A DNA stretch of 64,000 bases from Heterostelium album PN500 (GCF_000004825.1 NW_008805070.1:124001-188000); one strand, 5' to 3'; numbered from the stretch's first letter, positions 1 through 11,341 are shown. Notes: generated from the letters alone by a model not told the origin. Numbers and translations: made by a program.

Positions 1-758
1 GCTGCCATTCCGAGTTCGACCATGTGGATACACTCACTCTGACTGTCACACTTTAGATCCTTGCATGTAGTTGGCACGCATTGAGCCGATCCTCTTATGG
101 ACTTGCATACGAATCCATCGGGACAAGGCATATCGCATATACCTCTGCTAGTTTGCCACCTGTACTGATCGAGGATGTTGCCGGATGTGGTGCTTTGCAC
201 GCAGGTCGGCGTCGACCGACAACACTCTAGGTCGTCCAGAACACACGTAGACGTCTGGTTGACACATACCAATCCCAGTCCTTCACAATTCATCGTAGCA
301 CAGGTCATGTTGTTCGGTGTCGATATCTCGTAGCCCGGGAGTTGTGAGATTTCATAGTCGAGCTGGTAGACCTGATTGGTTATGATATTCTTCAGACAGT
401 TTGGCTGACCTGTAATCGTGGTATTGCCGTTGTCAATGATCGAAGTGTAGGTAGAACTGACACATACAGAACCGACACCGTAGCAACATGCTCTGATAGG
501 AACGACAATGCAATCGGGGTAGGCTGTCAGACATGAATCTGGACCTAGTGTTTCACATTGTCCTAAACCACTGACTTGATGATTACCAAACAAAGAAATA
601 AACAACAATACTATAATTAATAGATTTATATTGTTTTTAATTGCTATTTGATTATTATGAGAATTGTTATTGACTGATGAAAAGCTGATCAAGTGATCAT
701 TTTTTTTATTATGATAAATTTCATTTTTTTTAATATTATTATTTTGATTATTTTTCAT
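1..758 (-). CDS. Secreted Cys-rich FOLN-type protein, 5' part
   Basis: One open frame runs from the ATG at 758 off the left edge, about 252 codons with no intron seen. A polar Asn/Lys-rich head of about 40 residues precedes a hydrophobic stretch (NLLIIVLLFISLFG) that reads as a signal peptide or anchor. After it come many paired cysteines. The last visible part has the follistatin-like (FOLN) spacing used in dictyostelid spore-coat and extracellular matrix proteins: C-x3-C-P-x-G-x2-C with G-S-A-x-C, then a second start C-x4-C. By family this suggests a matrix or spore-coat protein; the exact orthologue is not recognised. The unusually long hydrophilic head before the signal may mean translation starts at a later codon. 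Confidence 0.7.
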   Translation of the reverse strand, partial: MKNNQNNNIKKNEIYHNKKNDHLISFSSVNNNSHNNQIAIKNNINLLIIVLLFISLFGNHQVSGLGQCETLGPDSCLTAYPDCIVVPIRACCYGVGSVCVSSTYTSIIDNGNTTITGQPNCLKNIITNQVYQLDYEISQLPGYEISTPNNMTCATMNCEGLGLVCVNQTSTCVLDDLECCRSTPTCVQSTTSGNILDQYRWQTSRGICDMPCPDGFVCKSIRGSAQCVPTTCKDLKCDSQSECIHMVELGMA

Positions 759-1368
759 TTTATCATATTTTAGACTATAAATATAACTAAAGATATTGAA
801 ATAGATTTATATAGATATAATCTAATCAATTCATTTATCACTAAATTATATATTGAGTAAACAATCAGCACCCCATCATTCTATTTTAACACTAAGTGTT
901 TTTTTCTTGTACAATCATCAAATAAATAAATATATATTTATTGTTATTTTATTTCAATTAAAAATTCAAACAAAAATTATATTGTGTCAAATTACTAGAG
1001 TTGGATCATTCGTTTTAACATGATTCAATGATATATTTATAAAAGTATATAAACAAGAAAAAATAAAAAAAATAAAAAAATAATAAATAAAAACATCGCA
1101 TCGCAACTCTGTTTACCTATTATGGATTATATATATTTATATATATTGCTATTGTCAAGTCTTTATAATCATATGATTAGCAATTGTTATAAAACATTAC
1201 TGTAAATGATCAATAAACAAAAAAAATTTTAAACATTTTTTTTTGTCTGAATTTTTTTTTTTTTTTTTTTTTTTGAACAAAACGAAAATCGATTTGATTT
1301 ATTGCTTTCATTGTTTTGTTAATATTATATTATAGTTATTGATCAATTTTTGGAGACAGAACAACAGG
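759..1368. other. Divergent intergenic region
   Basis: A+T-rich spacer between a minus-strand gene (ATG at 758) and a plus-strand gene (ATG at 1369), so it should carry both promoters. It has A-rich runs near 1050-1085 and a long T tract at about 1252-1274, which are typical dictyostelid promoter features. No RNA gene or conserved element was recognised. Confidence 0.5.
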
Positions 1369-2580
1369 ATGATGTCATTGTCAAGCAGATTCGGTTCGAT
1401 GTGCATCTCGTCGACATCGAAATCATTGATCAGTAGTAGTACTACTGGTATTAGATCATTTCAATATATAAATAAATATGCTGGTGTAGCATCATCTTCA
1501 TCATCATGTCTATTCAACACCTCATTTTCAGTCAATAACAATAACAGCAGCAATAATATAGATACAACATTCAAAAGAACCATTATATCATTACCACATG
1601 AAATTTCATTAAATAATCTTAGAGACAATCCAGGTGCAAATAAAAAAGTATGATCGATCAACATTTCAGATTCAATTTAATTAGTTTTAGTTCAAGTTAT
1701 ATATATGAATGACTTTAGAATTGAATCAATAAGATGTTTAGTAATAAAGAATAGTTTACTAACATAAATTATGCTTCTAATTATAATAATAATAATAGAA
1801 AATCAGATTAGGTAGAGGTATTGGTTCAGGAAAGGGTAAAACTTCAGGTAGAGGTCATGGTGGTCAAAAAGCAAGAGCCGGACACAGTATGTATCAATAA
1901 AAAGAGTTAAAGCAAGTTAGCTATTAAAGTAAGAAGCAAAAGTTTAGCTAATTCAATTCATTATACTACTTTATAAATAGATATACCAAGAGGATTCGAA
2001 GGTGGTCAAACACCATTATTTAAGAGAATGAGAAAGTATGGTTTCTCGAATGCCAGATTTGCAAGAGTACTCAATCCATTGAATTTAGACAGATTGTCAA
2101 GATTGATCGATGACGGTCTTATCAATCCAAACGAGACAATCACAATGAAGCATCTTTACGATGTTAATGCTGTCGGTAAAATTAAATTTGGTATCAAGCT
2201 ATTGGCATCGGTAAGTGGTTCATTATTCATATATGAATGTTATTAATAGTATCTAACAAACTTACACTTATTATTATTATTATTGTTATTAGGGTGAAGA
2301 AACATTTAAACATAAAATCAATATAGAATTGAGTGATTTCTCAGAGAATGCTAGAAAAACAATTGAGTCATTGGGTGGTAGTGCATCGAATGTCTATTAT
2401 GATCGTGTCGGTTTGCGATTCTTGCTCAAGCCAGAGAAGTTTGATTTCACACCAAAGCGTGCAAGAGTTCCACTCAAATTGAAAGAGAAATACCCAAATC
2501 ATCCAACTGGTTATTTGGGTGCTTACTCAACTGATGGTTCACCACCCGCTCCAAAAGAATCAACAACTGAATCAGCATAG
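1369..2580 (+). CDS. mrpl15: Mitochondrial large-subunit ribosomal protein L15 (uL15m)
   Basis: Four exons: 1369-1647, 1799-1886, 1981-2210 and 2293-2580, with phases that join cleanly. The N-terminus is Ser/Thr/Arg-rich with no acidic run, as expected for a mitochondrial presequence. Then comes the uL15 signature: NNLRDNPGA, then KIRLGRGIGSGKGKTSGRG and GHNIPRGFEGGQTPL. The C-terminal half holds the conserved core ending in a short Ser/Pro tail. The protein binds large-subunit rRNA in the mitoribosome. The first in-frame ATG pair (1369, 1372) was chosen; the frame is open upstream but only through non-ATG codons. Confidence 0.93.
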
Positions 2581-2907
2581 AAATATATACTATATTTAAT
2601 AATAATAATAATAATAACAATACTCCTCACCAACTCTGACAACAACAAATTATATCAAAACAACACAATTAATCATAAAGTAGTTAACTACTAATCATCA
2701 ATTTGAATGAACGAATCAAAATAAATGAACATAACAATAAAATATTAATTACAAACAAACCATATGAATTGTATTGTGTTGTACATTTATTCTAAAAAAA
2801 AAAAGATAAAAACAACTTCATAGCTGATTCTAATTGTTTTTATTTTTCTTCAAAACAACAGATCTATCTAATTATTTATATTTTTGGTCATTAGTGAAAA
2901 GCAAACG

Positions 2908-3402
2908 ATGTTTGGAGGTTTTAACAATAATAATAGTAATAGAGGTGGTAACAGTGGGTATAGAGGGAATAGAGGTGGTGGCGGTGGTGGATATAATAGA
3001 GGTGGTGGATACAACAGAGGTGGCGGTGGTGGATACAATAGAGGCGGTGGTGGTGACGGATACAACAGAGGTGGCGGTGGTGGATACAATAGAGGAGGCA
3101 GAGGAGGTAGAGGAGGAAATAGAAATCACTACCAACAACCAAATAGCAGTGGTGGCGGTAACCCAGCAACTTTTATAACAACATTCTACTTTAAACCATC
3201 TTTTCTTGAAGATCCATGGAAACATCTGATAAGTAACCCAATAAACACAACACCTATAGATACTACTACAACAACATCGACTATATCGACAACCTCACAA
3301 ATACCTGTAAACAATGATAATAACAATAATACCACAAGAGACGCTCCTACTTCTACTTCTACGACAACTACCTACAAAGATAGTAATGAAATCGAAATAT
3401 AA
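2908..3402 (+). CDS. mplkip: RGG-rich protein with MPLKIP/TTDN1 signature
   Basis: A single exon of 164 residues. Residues 1-75 are a low-complexity RGG/GGGYNRGG array, a typical RNA-binding and condensate-forming segment. At about 95-106 sits YFKPSFLEDPWKHL, nearly the same as the conserved C-terminal core of animal MPLKIP (TTDN1), where the order is Gly/Arg-rich region then YFKPSMLEDPW. TTDN1 is mutated in non-photosensitive trichothiodystrophy and linked to intron-lariat debranching. The remaining tail is Thr/Asn-rich. The ATG at 2908 is used because it directly starts the Gly-rich region. Assignment rests on one strong short motif plus overall architecture. Confidence 0.7.
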   Translation: MFGGFNNNNSNRGGNSGYRGNRGGGGGGYNRGGGYNRGGGGGYNRGGGGDGYNRGGGGGYNRGGRGGRGGNRNHYQQPNSSGGGNPATFITTFYFKPSFLEDPWKHLISNPINTTPIDTTTTTSTISTTSQIPVNNDNNNNTTRDAPTSTSTTTTYKDSNEIEI

Positions 3403-3488
3403 ATAAAAAAAACATTGTATTTATCTTTATATTATATTATACAAAATCTTATATTTATTATTATATATTCTATAAGCTATCTATCTAT

Positions 3489-4200
3489 CTATTTCTTCAT
3501 ATTATGGAAATTAGGTAATGTTTTATGTAAGAATTCTAAATGTTTTATATGAGTTGCACTGTGCATCTAGATTTACAAATGATTTGATTGAGAATGTATT
3601 AGTATAACTATCATTTACTATAAATTAACTGTAGGTTATAATAAATTACTTCTAGTGGAATTGTAGAGTTGATTCTATGTAATGTTGGACCTGATACGAT
3701 TGAATTATCTAGATAATGTTCATTCTCTGGTGTTATACAACCAGCACCAATCGTACATCCATTGTTAATTGTAACTCCACAACTGACTTTTGCTTTCGCT
3801 TCAACTATATTTTCATTTCCAATTGATTTACATTCTATAACTGTATTGTATTTATAAATATAAAAAAAATAGAAATAGATTAGTTGTTGTTGTTATAAGA
3901 TTCAATACTATTGTACTAGTAATAAAACATAATAATAGAAAACTAACCTGAACCAACTTCAAATAGATTACCGGCACCTATGATCATAGGTTCTTTTGAA
4001 CGATTGACTATGGAAACTAGTTCCTCTATGATATTGTTTTCACCGATGGTAATAGGTGCACCATGCAAAGAGGTGATCGAAGCTTTAGGGTGTAGTACAG
4101 TGCCTTTACCAATGGTGACATGTTCACCAACGACACAATCTTGACAAATAATCGTTAGATCAAGTGATATTGGTGTTGAAGTTGCTGCTACTGTTGTCAT
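3489..4200 (-). CDS. dctn6: Dynactin subunit 6 (p27)
   Basis: Three exons on the minus strand: 4200-3948, 3840-3650 and 3566-3489, giving 173 residues. The body is a left-handed beta-helix of isoleucine-patch hexapeptides (TIICQD, VTIGKG, ITIGEN, MIIGAG, CTIGAG). The last small exon gives HIKHLEFLHKTLPNFHNMKK, the match to the LDFLMKILPNYHHLKK end of animal DCTN6, and this fixes the final intron. With DCTN5 it forms the pointed-end cap of dynactin, helping dynein-dynactin engage cargo. The gene lies 160 bp downstream of the 3' end of the next minus-strand gene. Confidence 0.9.
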
Positions 4201-4360
4201 ATTTCTATTTATCTATCAGAACAGAATAAAATTAATTAAATTTTTGATTATTTTTAATCAAAACAACAACAAAAAAATGCTTATCTTAATTTGGAAAATT
4301 TTGTTGGTTGGTTGGATCAACAAAAACAAATTCATCAAAAATAAATAAATAATAGATAAT

Positions 4361-6005
4361 TTACAAAATATTTATAGTTTTATTATTTGAATATTGAGAA
4401 CAAAGAGTATTTCTTCTTATGATGAATTCATACTTTGGAATGTAGTTACTCTCAAAGAGATTGGAGAGTTTGACGTATTCCTCTTGGAGTTGTTCGTTGC
4501 TACTGAAGTTGTATTGAACTTTCAGCTTTTCCCAGTCTTCCAGTTCCTTTGTTGTCAGGGAATAGCTGAATTCCTCTTCGTCATAGTCAATGTCATCCTT
4601 GATGACACCGTCGTCGTTGAGCGCATTCTCATAGTCGACAGCATAGCCTTGATAGTAGAAATCGGGTGTAGCATTACCACCGTACAGAATATTGGAATAG
4701 ACATCGCTATCGGTATCACCAAAACTAGCGTCATCATCATCATCGTCATCCAAGAAATCTCTTTGTGCACCTCTTGACAAATAAACTCTTTCAAATGCCA
4801 AAGAGGATGTTGATGATGATGAATTATCATTGTCATCCACTTCTTCATCGCTATAATAATTTACATCATCACCATCTTCATTACTATTACTATTTTTTAT
4901 ACTATTTCCATATCCATTTCCATTTCCATATCCACTTCCATTTCCATTTCCATTTCCATTATTTTGTATTACCTTATTATTCTTTAAATAGCTTAATAGT
5001 TGTTGTTTTACTATGTTATCATTAATTGTAAATCCACATGGTTTGTTGTTGTTGTTGTTGTTTTTTGATTTGTTTGATTTTTGTTCTTTCTTGAGTTCGT
5101 TGTCAATGATTTCTTGTTTTCTGAATTGATTCAGTAGTTTGAGGTCTGCGCGTTGCTGTGAGAGCTGTTTGTATTCGTCTTCAGTGATGATTCTCACTTC
5201 GTATTGTTCATCACGTGAGAAGATCTCTTCGTAGTCACGATGTATGGTTGGTGCACCATGATCCTGCTCCACCGCGACACTGTAACGCTTGCTGGAGGAT
5301 CTTCTATTCTTTTCAAAGACAATTTTATCACGTTCATATATGGAAGCGATGTCATCTTCCTCCAAATCTCTCTCTCCCCATCGAGAGTAAGAACTTGAAT
5401 CTTGTGTTTCTGCAGGTGTACACGAAAGTTCACCTCTTGCAATGGCAGCACGCTTATTATATGCTTCCTGTACCTGTTTCTGATGATTCTCTCTTGCCTC
5501 TTTCTTGTTTTGAATCAATTGTTTGTAGCCATCCGAATATTTACTTCCGGGCACAATAAAATTGGTTTTTCCAGCTGGTTTGATTGTTAATGATTCAATA
5601 ATAATAATAATAATAATAATTAGTATGTTGAATAATTCAAATAACAAAGTCTCTTGTGGATGGTCAATGAAAAGCGTGTAGTAGTAGTAATAGTTACTTT
5701 TTTCAGATTTATAATAAATTCTTGGAGGATTATCATAGACAGCAATGATTTTAGCAACTATGATTGAATTTTCTTGGTGTCCAAAACGACGATAACCATA
5801 AGAATAACGATTTCTAATTTGATATGAGCTGAGCAATCAAGCAAAATTAATAATTTGTATTTTATAAAATAGAGTGATAGTGTTTGTTTGTTGTGTTTTG
5901 ATCAAAAGTATACTTTTTAATTTGAAGATAATCACCAACTTTATAATTTTTTTTAAAAAGAGTTTCCTTATTTCTATAAGGAATCAAATCATCTTCAATG
6001 GCCAT
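4361..6005 (-). CDS. Unassigned acidic low-complexity protein
   Basis: Exon 1 is 6005-5914 (MAIEDDLIPYRNKETLFKKN, then YKVGDYLQIK). The rest lies in the frame 4361 to about 5826, with two equally phased acceptors giving either an NSYQI or KNRYS junction. Within it, 5697-5575 is probably a further 123-bp in-frame intron: it would otherwise encode runs of Tyr and Ile, and removing it yields a smooth SEKTGKTNFIVPG. The conserved-looking N-terminal patch (VGDYLQIK, YRRFGHQENSIIVAKIIAVY) could be a small beta-barrel of Tudor or CAP-Gly type, but I do not recognise the family. The C-terminal half has Asn/Gly and acidic runs (DDDDDDD). Function unknown. Confidence 0.65.
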
Positions 6006-6595
6006 TGTTTTTCGAAATTGATTCTAGATTTGTGTTTGTTGGACTGATTGACTGACTAGATTGTTTATTGTTCTTGTTATTATTATTATTGCTGTTAATT
6101 GATAATAAATAGTTTAACTAATCTAATCTAAACAAACCATTTATTCAAAAATAATAAAATAAATAAACAATTGGTTTGTTTGGTAATCTATCTATCTTTT
6201 TTGATCTTACTTTTTTGTCTTAAAAAAAAGAGATAAAAAAAAAATAGTGTTGTTGTTGGTAATACAAAAAAATTGATCTTTTAATTTAAATAATCTTTTT
6301 TTAAACCAAAATTAAAAAAATAATTAAATTTCAGAATTTGCAAAAAATTGAAAAAATTCAGAAAATCAAACAATTGTTACTTTTGTGAGAAAAATAAACA
6401 AGAATCATAAAGGAAATCTTTGGTTATGGGGGTAATGGTAATTAATTAGCAAAGTTGGTGGTCATCTTCGTTTCACAACACGTCATATGAACAACCACTT
6501 GGTAAAAGATTGATTACCTTGATTTGTTAAAAATTAAAATAATATTATTATGTTTGTTTATTTTCTTTTCTCTTTCTTACTTCTTCTTCATCTTC
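6006..6595. other. Intergenic spacer between tandem minus-strand genes
   Basis: About 590 bp of A+T-rich sequence with A and T runs, holding the promoter of the gene starting at 6005 and the 3' flank of the gene ending at 6596. No further coding or RNA feature was seen. Confidence 0.5.
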
Positions 6596-7362
6596 TTACT
6601 CTTGTTGAGCTTGACGAATCATATCGATTGTCATTGTTTTTGGTAGACCCATGACGGTTTCCATTTCACCATCGATACGCTCAACGTATTCGGTCATATG
6701 TTCAATGGTGAATCCACCGGCACAATACATAACATCACCTATCTCAATCAGCTTTTCAATGAGTTCGTCTGGCAATGGCTTAAAATGTACCACTGCAACT
6801 TCGGTCTGTGCCAAACGCTTTCCTGTCTTTGTATTTACAACAACAACACTTACAATACATTCCGCAGGATACTTTTCATAACTCTTTAAATATTCTCTAC
6901 ATTCTTCTTCTGAAACTGTTATTATTATTATTATTATTATCATAAAAAAAATAATAATTAATATAAATGAAATAATAACTTAGCTTATCTTGGCTTATCA
7001 ATCAAATTGAATTAATTGATTAATAATTACCTGGTTTCTCTCTAATTTTATTATTACAAACGATGACTTGATCTGAACAAATCAAAATGGATGGTTCCAG
7101 TACTTTATCTAAAAGTGCATCGGTTTTAGCTTGTGTGATCATCATTGTAAGTTTTCTTGCATCTGTATCTCTAATTGCCTTTTTTTTATTTTGTTTTTAT
7201 AAGTGACCTTTCATCATCAGTAGATTATTGTAATAATAACAGACCAACCTTTTCATCGATGTCTGGTGACATAACAGTGAAATCTTTAATACCGATATGA
7301 TCACTTAATACCTTCTTTCTCCAAACAGATGAAGATCCTAATATAATTTTATCGACTGTCAT
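6596..7362 (-). CDS. Maf-like nucleotide pyrophosphatase
   Basis: Three exons, 7362-7249, 7178-7031 and 6915-6596, give 193 residues, the normal length for a Maf/HAM1-type house-cleaning enzyme. Visible family marks are IILGSSSVWRKKVL at the N-terminus (the substrate loop S-S-S-x-x-R), MSPDIDEKAIRD, ICSDQVIV (the conserved D-Q) with IREKPG, and a C-terminal CAGGFTIE corresponding to the usual A-G-x-F/Y-x-I/V motif. Members hydrolyse non-canonical or modified nucleoside triphosphates (dTTP, UTP, m5CTP) to monophosphates. The first intron starts GTTGGT, not the common GTAAGT. Confidence 0.88.
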
Positions 7363-7535
7363 GTCTTTTAATATAATAATAATGTCTGTACACTCTTAAT
7401 ATAAAGATAAATAAATTAACAAACTGATTTTTAACTTTGAATGATTCGTTTTTTTTTTTTTTTTGTAAAAATCAATCAAAAGAGCGATGTGATTCATCTG
7501 ATCATGATCAAATAGTGATAGTTTAATTAACCAAC
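7363..7535. promoter_or_regulatory. Compact bidirectional promoter
   Basis: Only 173 bp separate the divergent ATGs at 7362 (minus) and 7536 (plus). The gap contains a T tract of about 17 near 7449, typical of dictyostelid core promoters, so both genes probably share it. Confidence 0.4.
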
Positions 7536-9740
7536 ATGTTAAATTTACTTAGAAATACAAATAATTGCTATAATTATACTTCAAGAGTTATAACACCATC
7601 ATTATTATCAACAACAACAACAACAACAACATCGATTTTATCAAGTAAAATATCTACAGTTAATTATTCAACAGAAAGTAAAAAGAATCTTAATAGTAGT
7701 AGTAATAATAATGATAAAAAAAGTATAAATAATAATAGTAATAATAATAATAACAAGAAGAAGAAAGATAAAAGTCAATCAAGTCATTTAACAGATAGTG
7801 GTAAAATCTTTAAGAAAAGGGCTGTTGTGTCATATCATGAATTGCATTCGAAAAGAGATATAATTCAACCAGAGATAATTACAAAGATTAAAGATATAAC
7901 CAAAGATAATATAATCACTGAGAAGACAAGATCAAAGAAGTTCAAAGATGCACTCAGATATGAAGTACAATCCAATGCTAAGCTCATTCTATTCCTTATG
8001 AATTGTAGTGGTTATGAACAACATCATATTATTAATCAGAAACAACAACAAGCAGATCAAGTAGAACAACAACAACAATTAGAACAACAAGTAAAGTTAG
8101 ATAACATACCTTTCGATAGATATATAAAGTTATTATATAAATATGTTGTTCGTATGTTTGGAATGTTACATGTCAATAACTTTGTTACACCACACAACAA
8201 GTTGATTCTCTACTGGCTTCATCAATTGGAAACATTGATTGGTTACAATAATAATAATAATAGTGATGATATTGGTAGTGGTAACGGAGAGTTGTTTAAG
8301 GAAGGTAGTGAGAGATCTAGACAGTGGTTGGTAGATCTATCATTCATAGTCAAGAGAATTCACTTTGGAACGGGCACAGAGTGGACAGAGTTGGAGAGAT
8401 CGTACCGAAAGGACATCAAAGAGTATATCGATGTAGAGCGCTATCAGCAATGGCTAAACGATAACGATAGCGGCGATAACGTCAATATCGAACAACATAT
8501 CAATATGGTGAAAGGTGTGACACCCTACCAAGAGATGAATGCCGCCGACATCAAATTCTGTATCAAATTCCTCTGTTCCTACGAGCGCGTCGAACCCGCC
8601 AAGATTAAAGGTTACAAAGAAAACGATCAACTACTAATCACCGTAACAAAGAGTGAAAGTACATTATACAAAGAGCGATTAACAATTCAAAAAGATATAA
8701 AGAACAAGCTATCTTTTGATAATAAGCAAAATAACAAGAATAAGAATAGGAATAAGAATGATGATGATGATAATGAAGATAATGATAGTAATAGTAGTTA
8801 TATAAATAGTAGTATTTTATCAATTGATAATTATAAGAATCATATACAATATAAACATATCGATAGTTTGGATGTTGATGCCTATGTACCGATTAATAGA
8901 TTCTTGGATTGCGAGATTGGCTACTCGAATGCAACCATTCAGTTCTTGGCAAAGTTGGTCAAGGCGTATCCGGTCGAGTCGGATATCGAATCGATGGAGG
9001 TTCAACAAAAGGTGTTCATTCATATGATCAATATGTACACAAAGATCAGACTGCAATACCTCTGTAGACGATCGTTTCAAATAAGCAAGGAGATGCTCGA
9101 GAAGTATATGAATCTGCTGATGGATATCATCGTGACGTGGTGTCGTCTCTCGGAGAACCAGACGTTGAACTACAAGTCGCTCGCTTTCTACCTGGCGAAA
9201 ATCGCCGAGATCTCCTCGAGTATCAACTTCCGCGAGACTAGCGTGACGCAGCAGACCGAGTTCCTCGATATGCTGCTGAATCAGGTGTTGGAGTTGCACG
9301 GTCACAAACAGCGGTTGATCACCGAGAAGCAATCGCTGATTCGCGATCTTCAGCGCGAAGCAGAGACCGCCCGTCAGGAAGAGAGCCGAGAGTACTACAC
9401 AGAGATATCGTCGGCTATCGACAAGCTCAACGACGAACTCCAGATGCTCAGAGACGAACAGCGTGAACTCTCACAGCTCTCAAACATCGACTTTGGTGTC
9501 GTCAGTCTGTCACTCAAGGAAATCGATATTCTATTGTCGCGTGTCTTGATCTTCAAGAACATACTCGAAGATCTACAGTCTCGTCTCAACAAGCAATCCG
9601 ACCACTATCTACTGGTAACGCATCAAATTGGCAACATAAGCATTTCACTCTCACAAATATTACATCTAAGAGAAATAGAACAACAAAACGAACAACAACA
9701 ACAACAAAATGAACAACAAACAACAACAACAAATAGATAA
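7536..9740 (+). CDS. Putative mitochondrial protein, coiled-coil C-terminus
   Basis: An uninterrupted frame of 734 residues. The N-terminus MLNLLRNTNNCYNYTSRV continues Ser/Thr-rich without acidic residues, then NYSTE, which is the composition and likely cleavage context of a mitochondrial presequence. Residues 50-85 are Asn/Lys-rich. Two globular parts (about 100-350 and 440-590) flank acidic Asn/Asp inserts. From about 590 to 700 a long heptad-like region (REAETARQEESREYYTEISS) predicts a coiled coil, and the tail is Gln-rich. No known domain is recognised. Its convergent neighbour has the same overall plan. Confidence 0.8.
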   Translation: MLNLLRNTNNCYNYTSRVITPSLLSTTTTTTTSILSSKISTVNYSTESKKNLNSSSNNNDKKSINNNSNNNNNKKKKDKSQSSHLTDSGKIFKKRAVVSYHELHSKRDIIQPEIITKIKDITKDNIITEKTRSKKFKDALRYEVQSNAKLILFLMNCSGYEQHHIINQKQQQADQVEQQQQLEQQVKLDNIPFDRYIKLLYKYVVRMFGMLHVNNFVTPHNKLILYWLHQLETLIGYNNNNNSDDIGSGNGELFKEGSERSRQWLVDLSFIVKRIHFGTGTEWTELERSYRKDIKEYIDVERYQQWLNDNDSGDNVNIEQHINMVKGVTPYQEMNAADIKFCIKFLCSYERVEPAKIKGYKENDQLLITVTKSESTLYKERLTIQKDIKNKLSFDNKQNNKNKNRNKNDDDDNEDNDSNSSYINSSILSIDNYKNHIQYKHIDSLDVDAYVPINRFLDCEIGYSNATIQFLAKLVKAYPVESDIESMEVQQKVFIHMINMYTKIRLQYLCRRSFQISKEMLEKYMNLLMDIIVTWCRLSENQTLNYKSLAFYLAKIAEISSSINFRETSVTQQTEFLDMLLNQVLELHGHKQRLITEKQSLIRDLQREAETARQEESREYYTEISSAIDKLNDELQMLRDEQRELSQLSNIDFGVVSLSLKEIDILLSRVLIFKNILEDLQSRLNKQSDHYLLVTHQIGNISISLSQILHLREIEQQNEQQQQQNEQQTTTTNR

Positions 9741-9805
9741 TAAAATGCGATTATATTTTTTATTATTCTTATTATTAAAAACAAGAATGGTTATATGTAT
9801 TTTAT

Positions 9806-11143
9806 TTATTTATCAACAACTTGATTTAACTTTAGATTATTAAGGTCTGTTGTTAATAGGTTGATGATATGTTTGAACTTTTGAATGTCTTTGTCGGCGG
9901 TGGCGTTGTTGTTTGTTTTTGATTGTTGTTGAGCAACATGTAGCTTTGCTTGTAAATAATTGATGGTTGATGTATATTGTGAGATGCTTCTAGGGTGCAT
10001 GTAGACGCTATCGTAGAAGAACATGCGCTTGACATCGTTGAAGAGTTCACGATCGTTACCACTCTGCTCAGTAACGGTAGCATTATCGATATCGTACAAC
10101 TTCTCAACGGAATCGATGTATCTAATCAACGAATATTTAACATACTCTATAGTAGATTCCAAGTCTGCAACTTGCTTTTTCAGTTTGGTTCTCTCGGTTT
10201 CGTCGACCACTGATTCCAATCGTTTATTCTGTTGACTATACTCTAACTCCAAACTATCTAGTAGATCATCGATTTGTTTCTGTTGTTCGGCTTTGCCGGC
10301 TGTCAGTCTAGCTTCGCTGTCGATCATCGATTGTGTCTCGGCGACCTGAGTATCCAGTACGTTGCAGAGATGTATGAACTTGTAGAGTCTGAGTGATTTA
10401 CCACCGGCAACATTGGTGCCTCTGTATTGCGACAGCTTTCTCTGGAGCAGTTCACGTGTGTTCTTGGTGGACATGGCCATATCGTTGAGTGCAACCTCCA
10501 AGTAACGATCGATATCGGCGGAATCAACATTGGTTGGCTTGTAGAATGACTTTTGATAGCTGCTACTCAATTCCGATTCAATCGATTGTTGAATCAACTT
10601 TAAAACATTGTCATCGGATGACTGTTTTTTGTTGTCTTTGGTGTGGTTGCTGAGGATTCTATTCATACTCGACTCGATAGTGCGTTGGTGTTGCTGTTGC
10701 TGTTGTTGTTCGACTTGATTCGATGTCATCTTGTTGCCTGGTGACACTAAATCCTTGAACTCTGACAAACGACTGTAGAGCCAATTGACACTGCCTTGGA
10801 GAGAGTCGATCTTGTGTTGATAGTAGTCTTTGACACCGACATGTGTTTCAATCTTTAGTTTCGATCGATCGATTTGTGAACTGAATACACCACCATTCTC
10901 CTCCTTTTTACTTTCTTCTTCTACCTTTTCTTTCTTCTCTTTATCACTATCTTTTACTTTCTTTGTTGTTGTTGGTGATCTTCTTCTTTTTGGTGTAGAG
11001 ACTGTTGTACTATCTTTTGTTGTTGTTGTTGTATTTGAATCTGTTGTATATCTGTTACTAACAATAGTAATACCACTGAAAGTAGAACTACCACTAACAC
11101 ATAATCTAGTTAGTATACTTTGACCACCTCTTATTCCAATCAT
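9806..11143 (-). CDS. Putative mitochondrial coiled-coil protein
   Basis: A single-exon 445-residue protein from the ATG at 11143. The start MIGIRGGQSILTRLCVSGSS is basic and hydroxylated, with RYTT following, consistent with a mitochondrial targeting peptide. Residues 45-85 are charged (KKVKDSDKEKKEKVEEESK). Residues 260-340 form a predicted coiled coil rich in Glu, Lys and Leu (QIDDLLDSLELEYSQQNKRL). The family is not recognised. It converges on the gene ending at 9740, leaving 65 bp between stops. Presequence, low-complexity insert and coiled coil repeat the neighbour's plan, which may mean a shared complex, but that is inference only. Confidence 0.78.
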   Translation of the reverse strand: MIGIRGGQSILTRLCVSGSSTFSGITIVSNRYTTDSNTTTTTKDSTTVSTPKRRRSPTTTKKVKDSDKEKKEKVEEESKKEENGGVFSSQIDRSKLKIETHVGVKDYYQHKIDSLQGSVNWLYSRLSEFKDLVSPGNKMTSNQVEQQQQQQHQRTIESSMNRILSNHTKDNKKQSSDDNVLKLIQQSIESELSSSYQKSFYKPTNVDSADIDRYLEVALNDMAMSTKNTRELLQRKLSQYRGTNVAGGKSLRLYKFIHLCNVLDTQVAETQSMIDSEARLTAGKAEQQKQIDDLLDSLELEYSQQNKRLESVVDETERTKLKKQVADLESTIEYVKYSLIRYIDSVEKLYDIDNATVTEQSGNDRELFNDVKRMFFYDSVYMHPRSISQYTSTINYLQAKLHVAQQQSKTNNNATADKDIQKFKHIINLLTTDLNNLKLNQVVDK

Positions 11144-11341
11144 CTTTATTCGTCTGATTAGTTGAAGTCGATCTGATTACTGAAAAATAAAGTGGTGTGT
11201 GATGTCAATCTGACAAACCATAATAAAATAGGTGTCAGATACCCCATTTTAAATATTTTTATTTTTTTTAATTAAATTTTTATTTATTATCATTGATTGT
11301 TTTGTTTTTTTGCCATCTGTAATATTACAGTTATTATTTAT

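Noticed and set aside
2834-3225. Pro-, Val- and Tyr-rich frames over the RGG gene on both strands
   Set aside because: Out-of-frame readings of the Gly-rich codon repeat.
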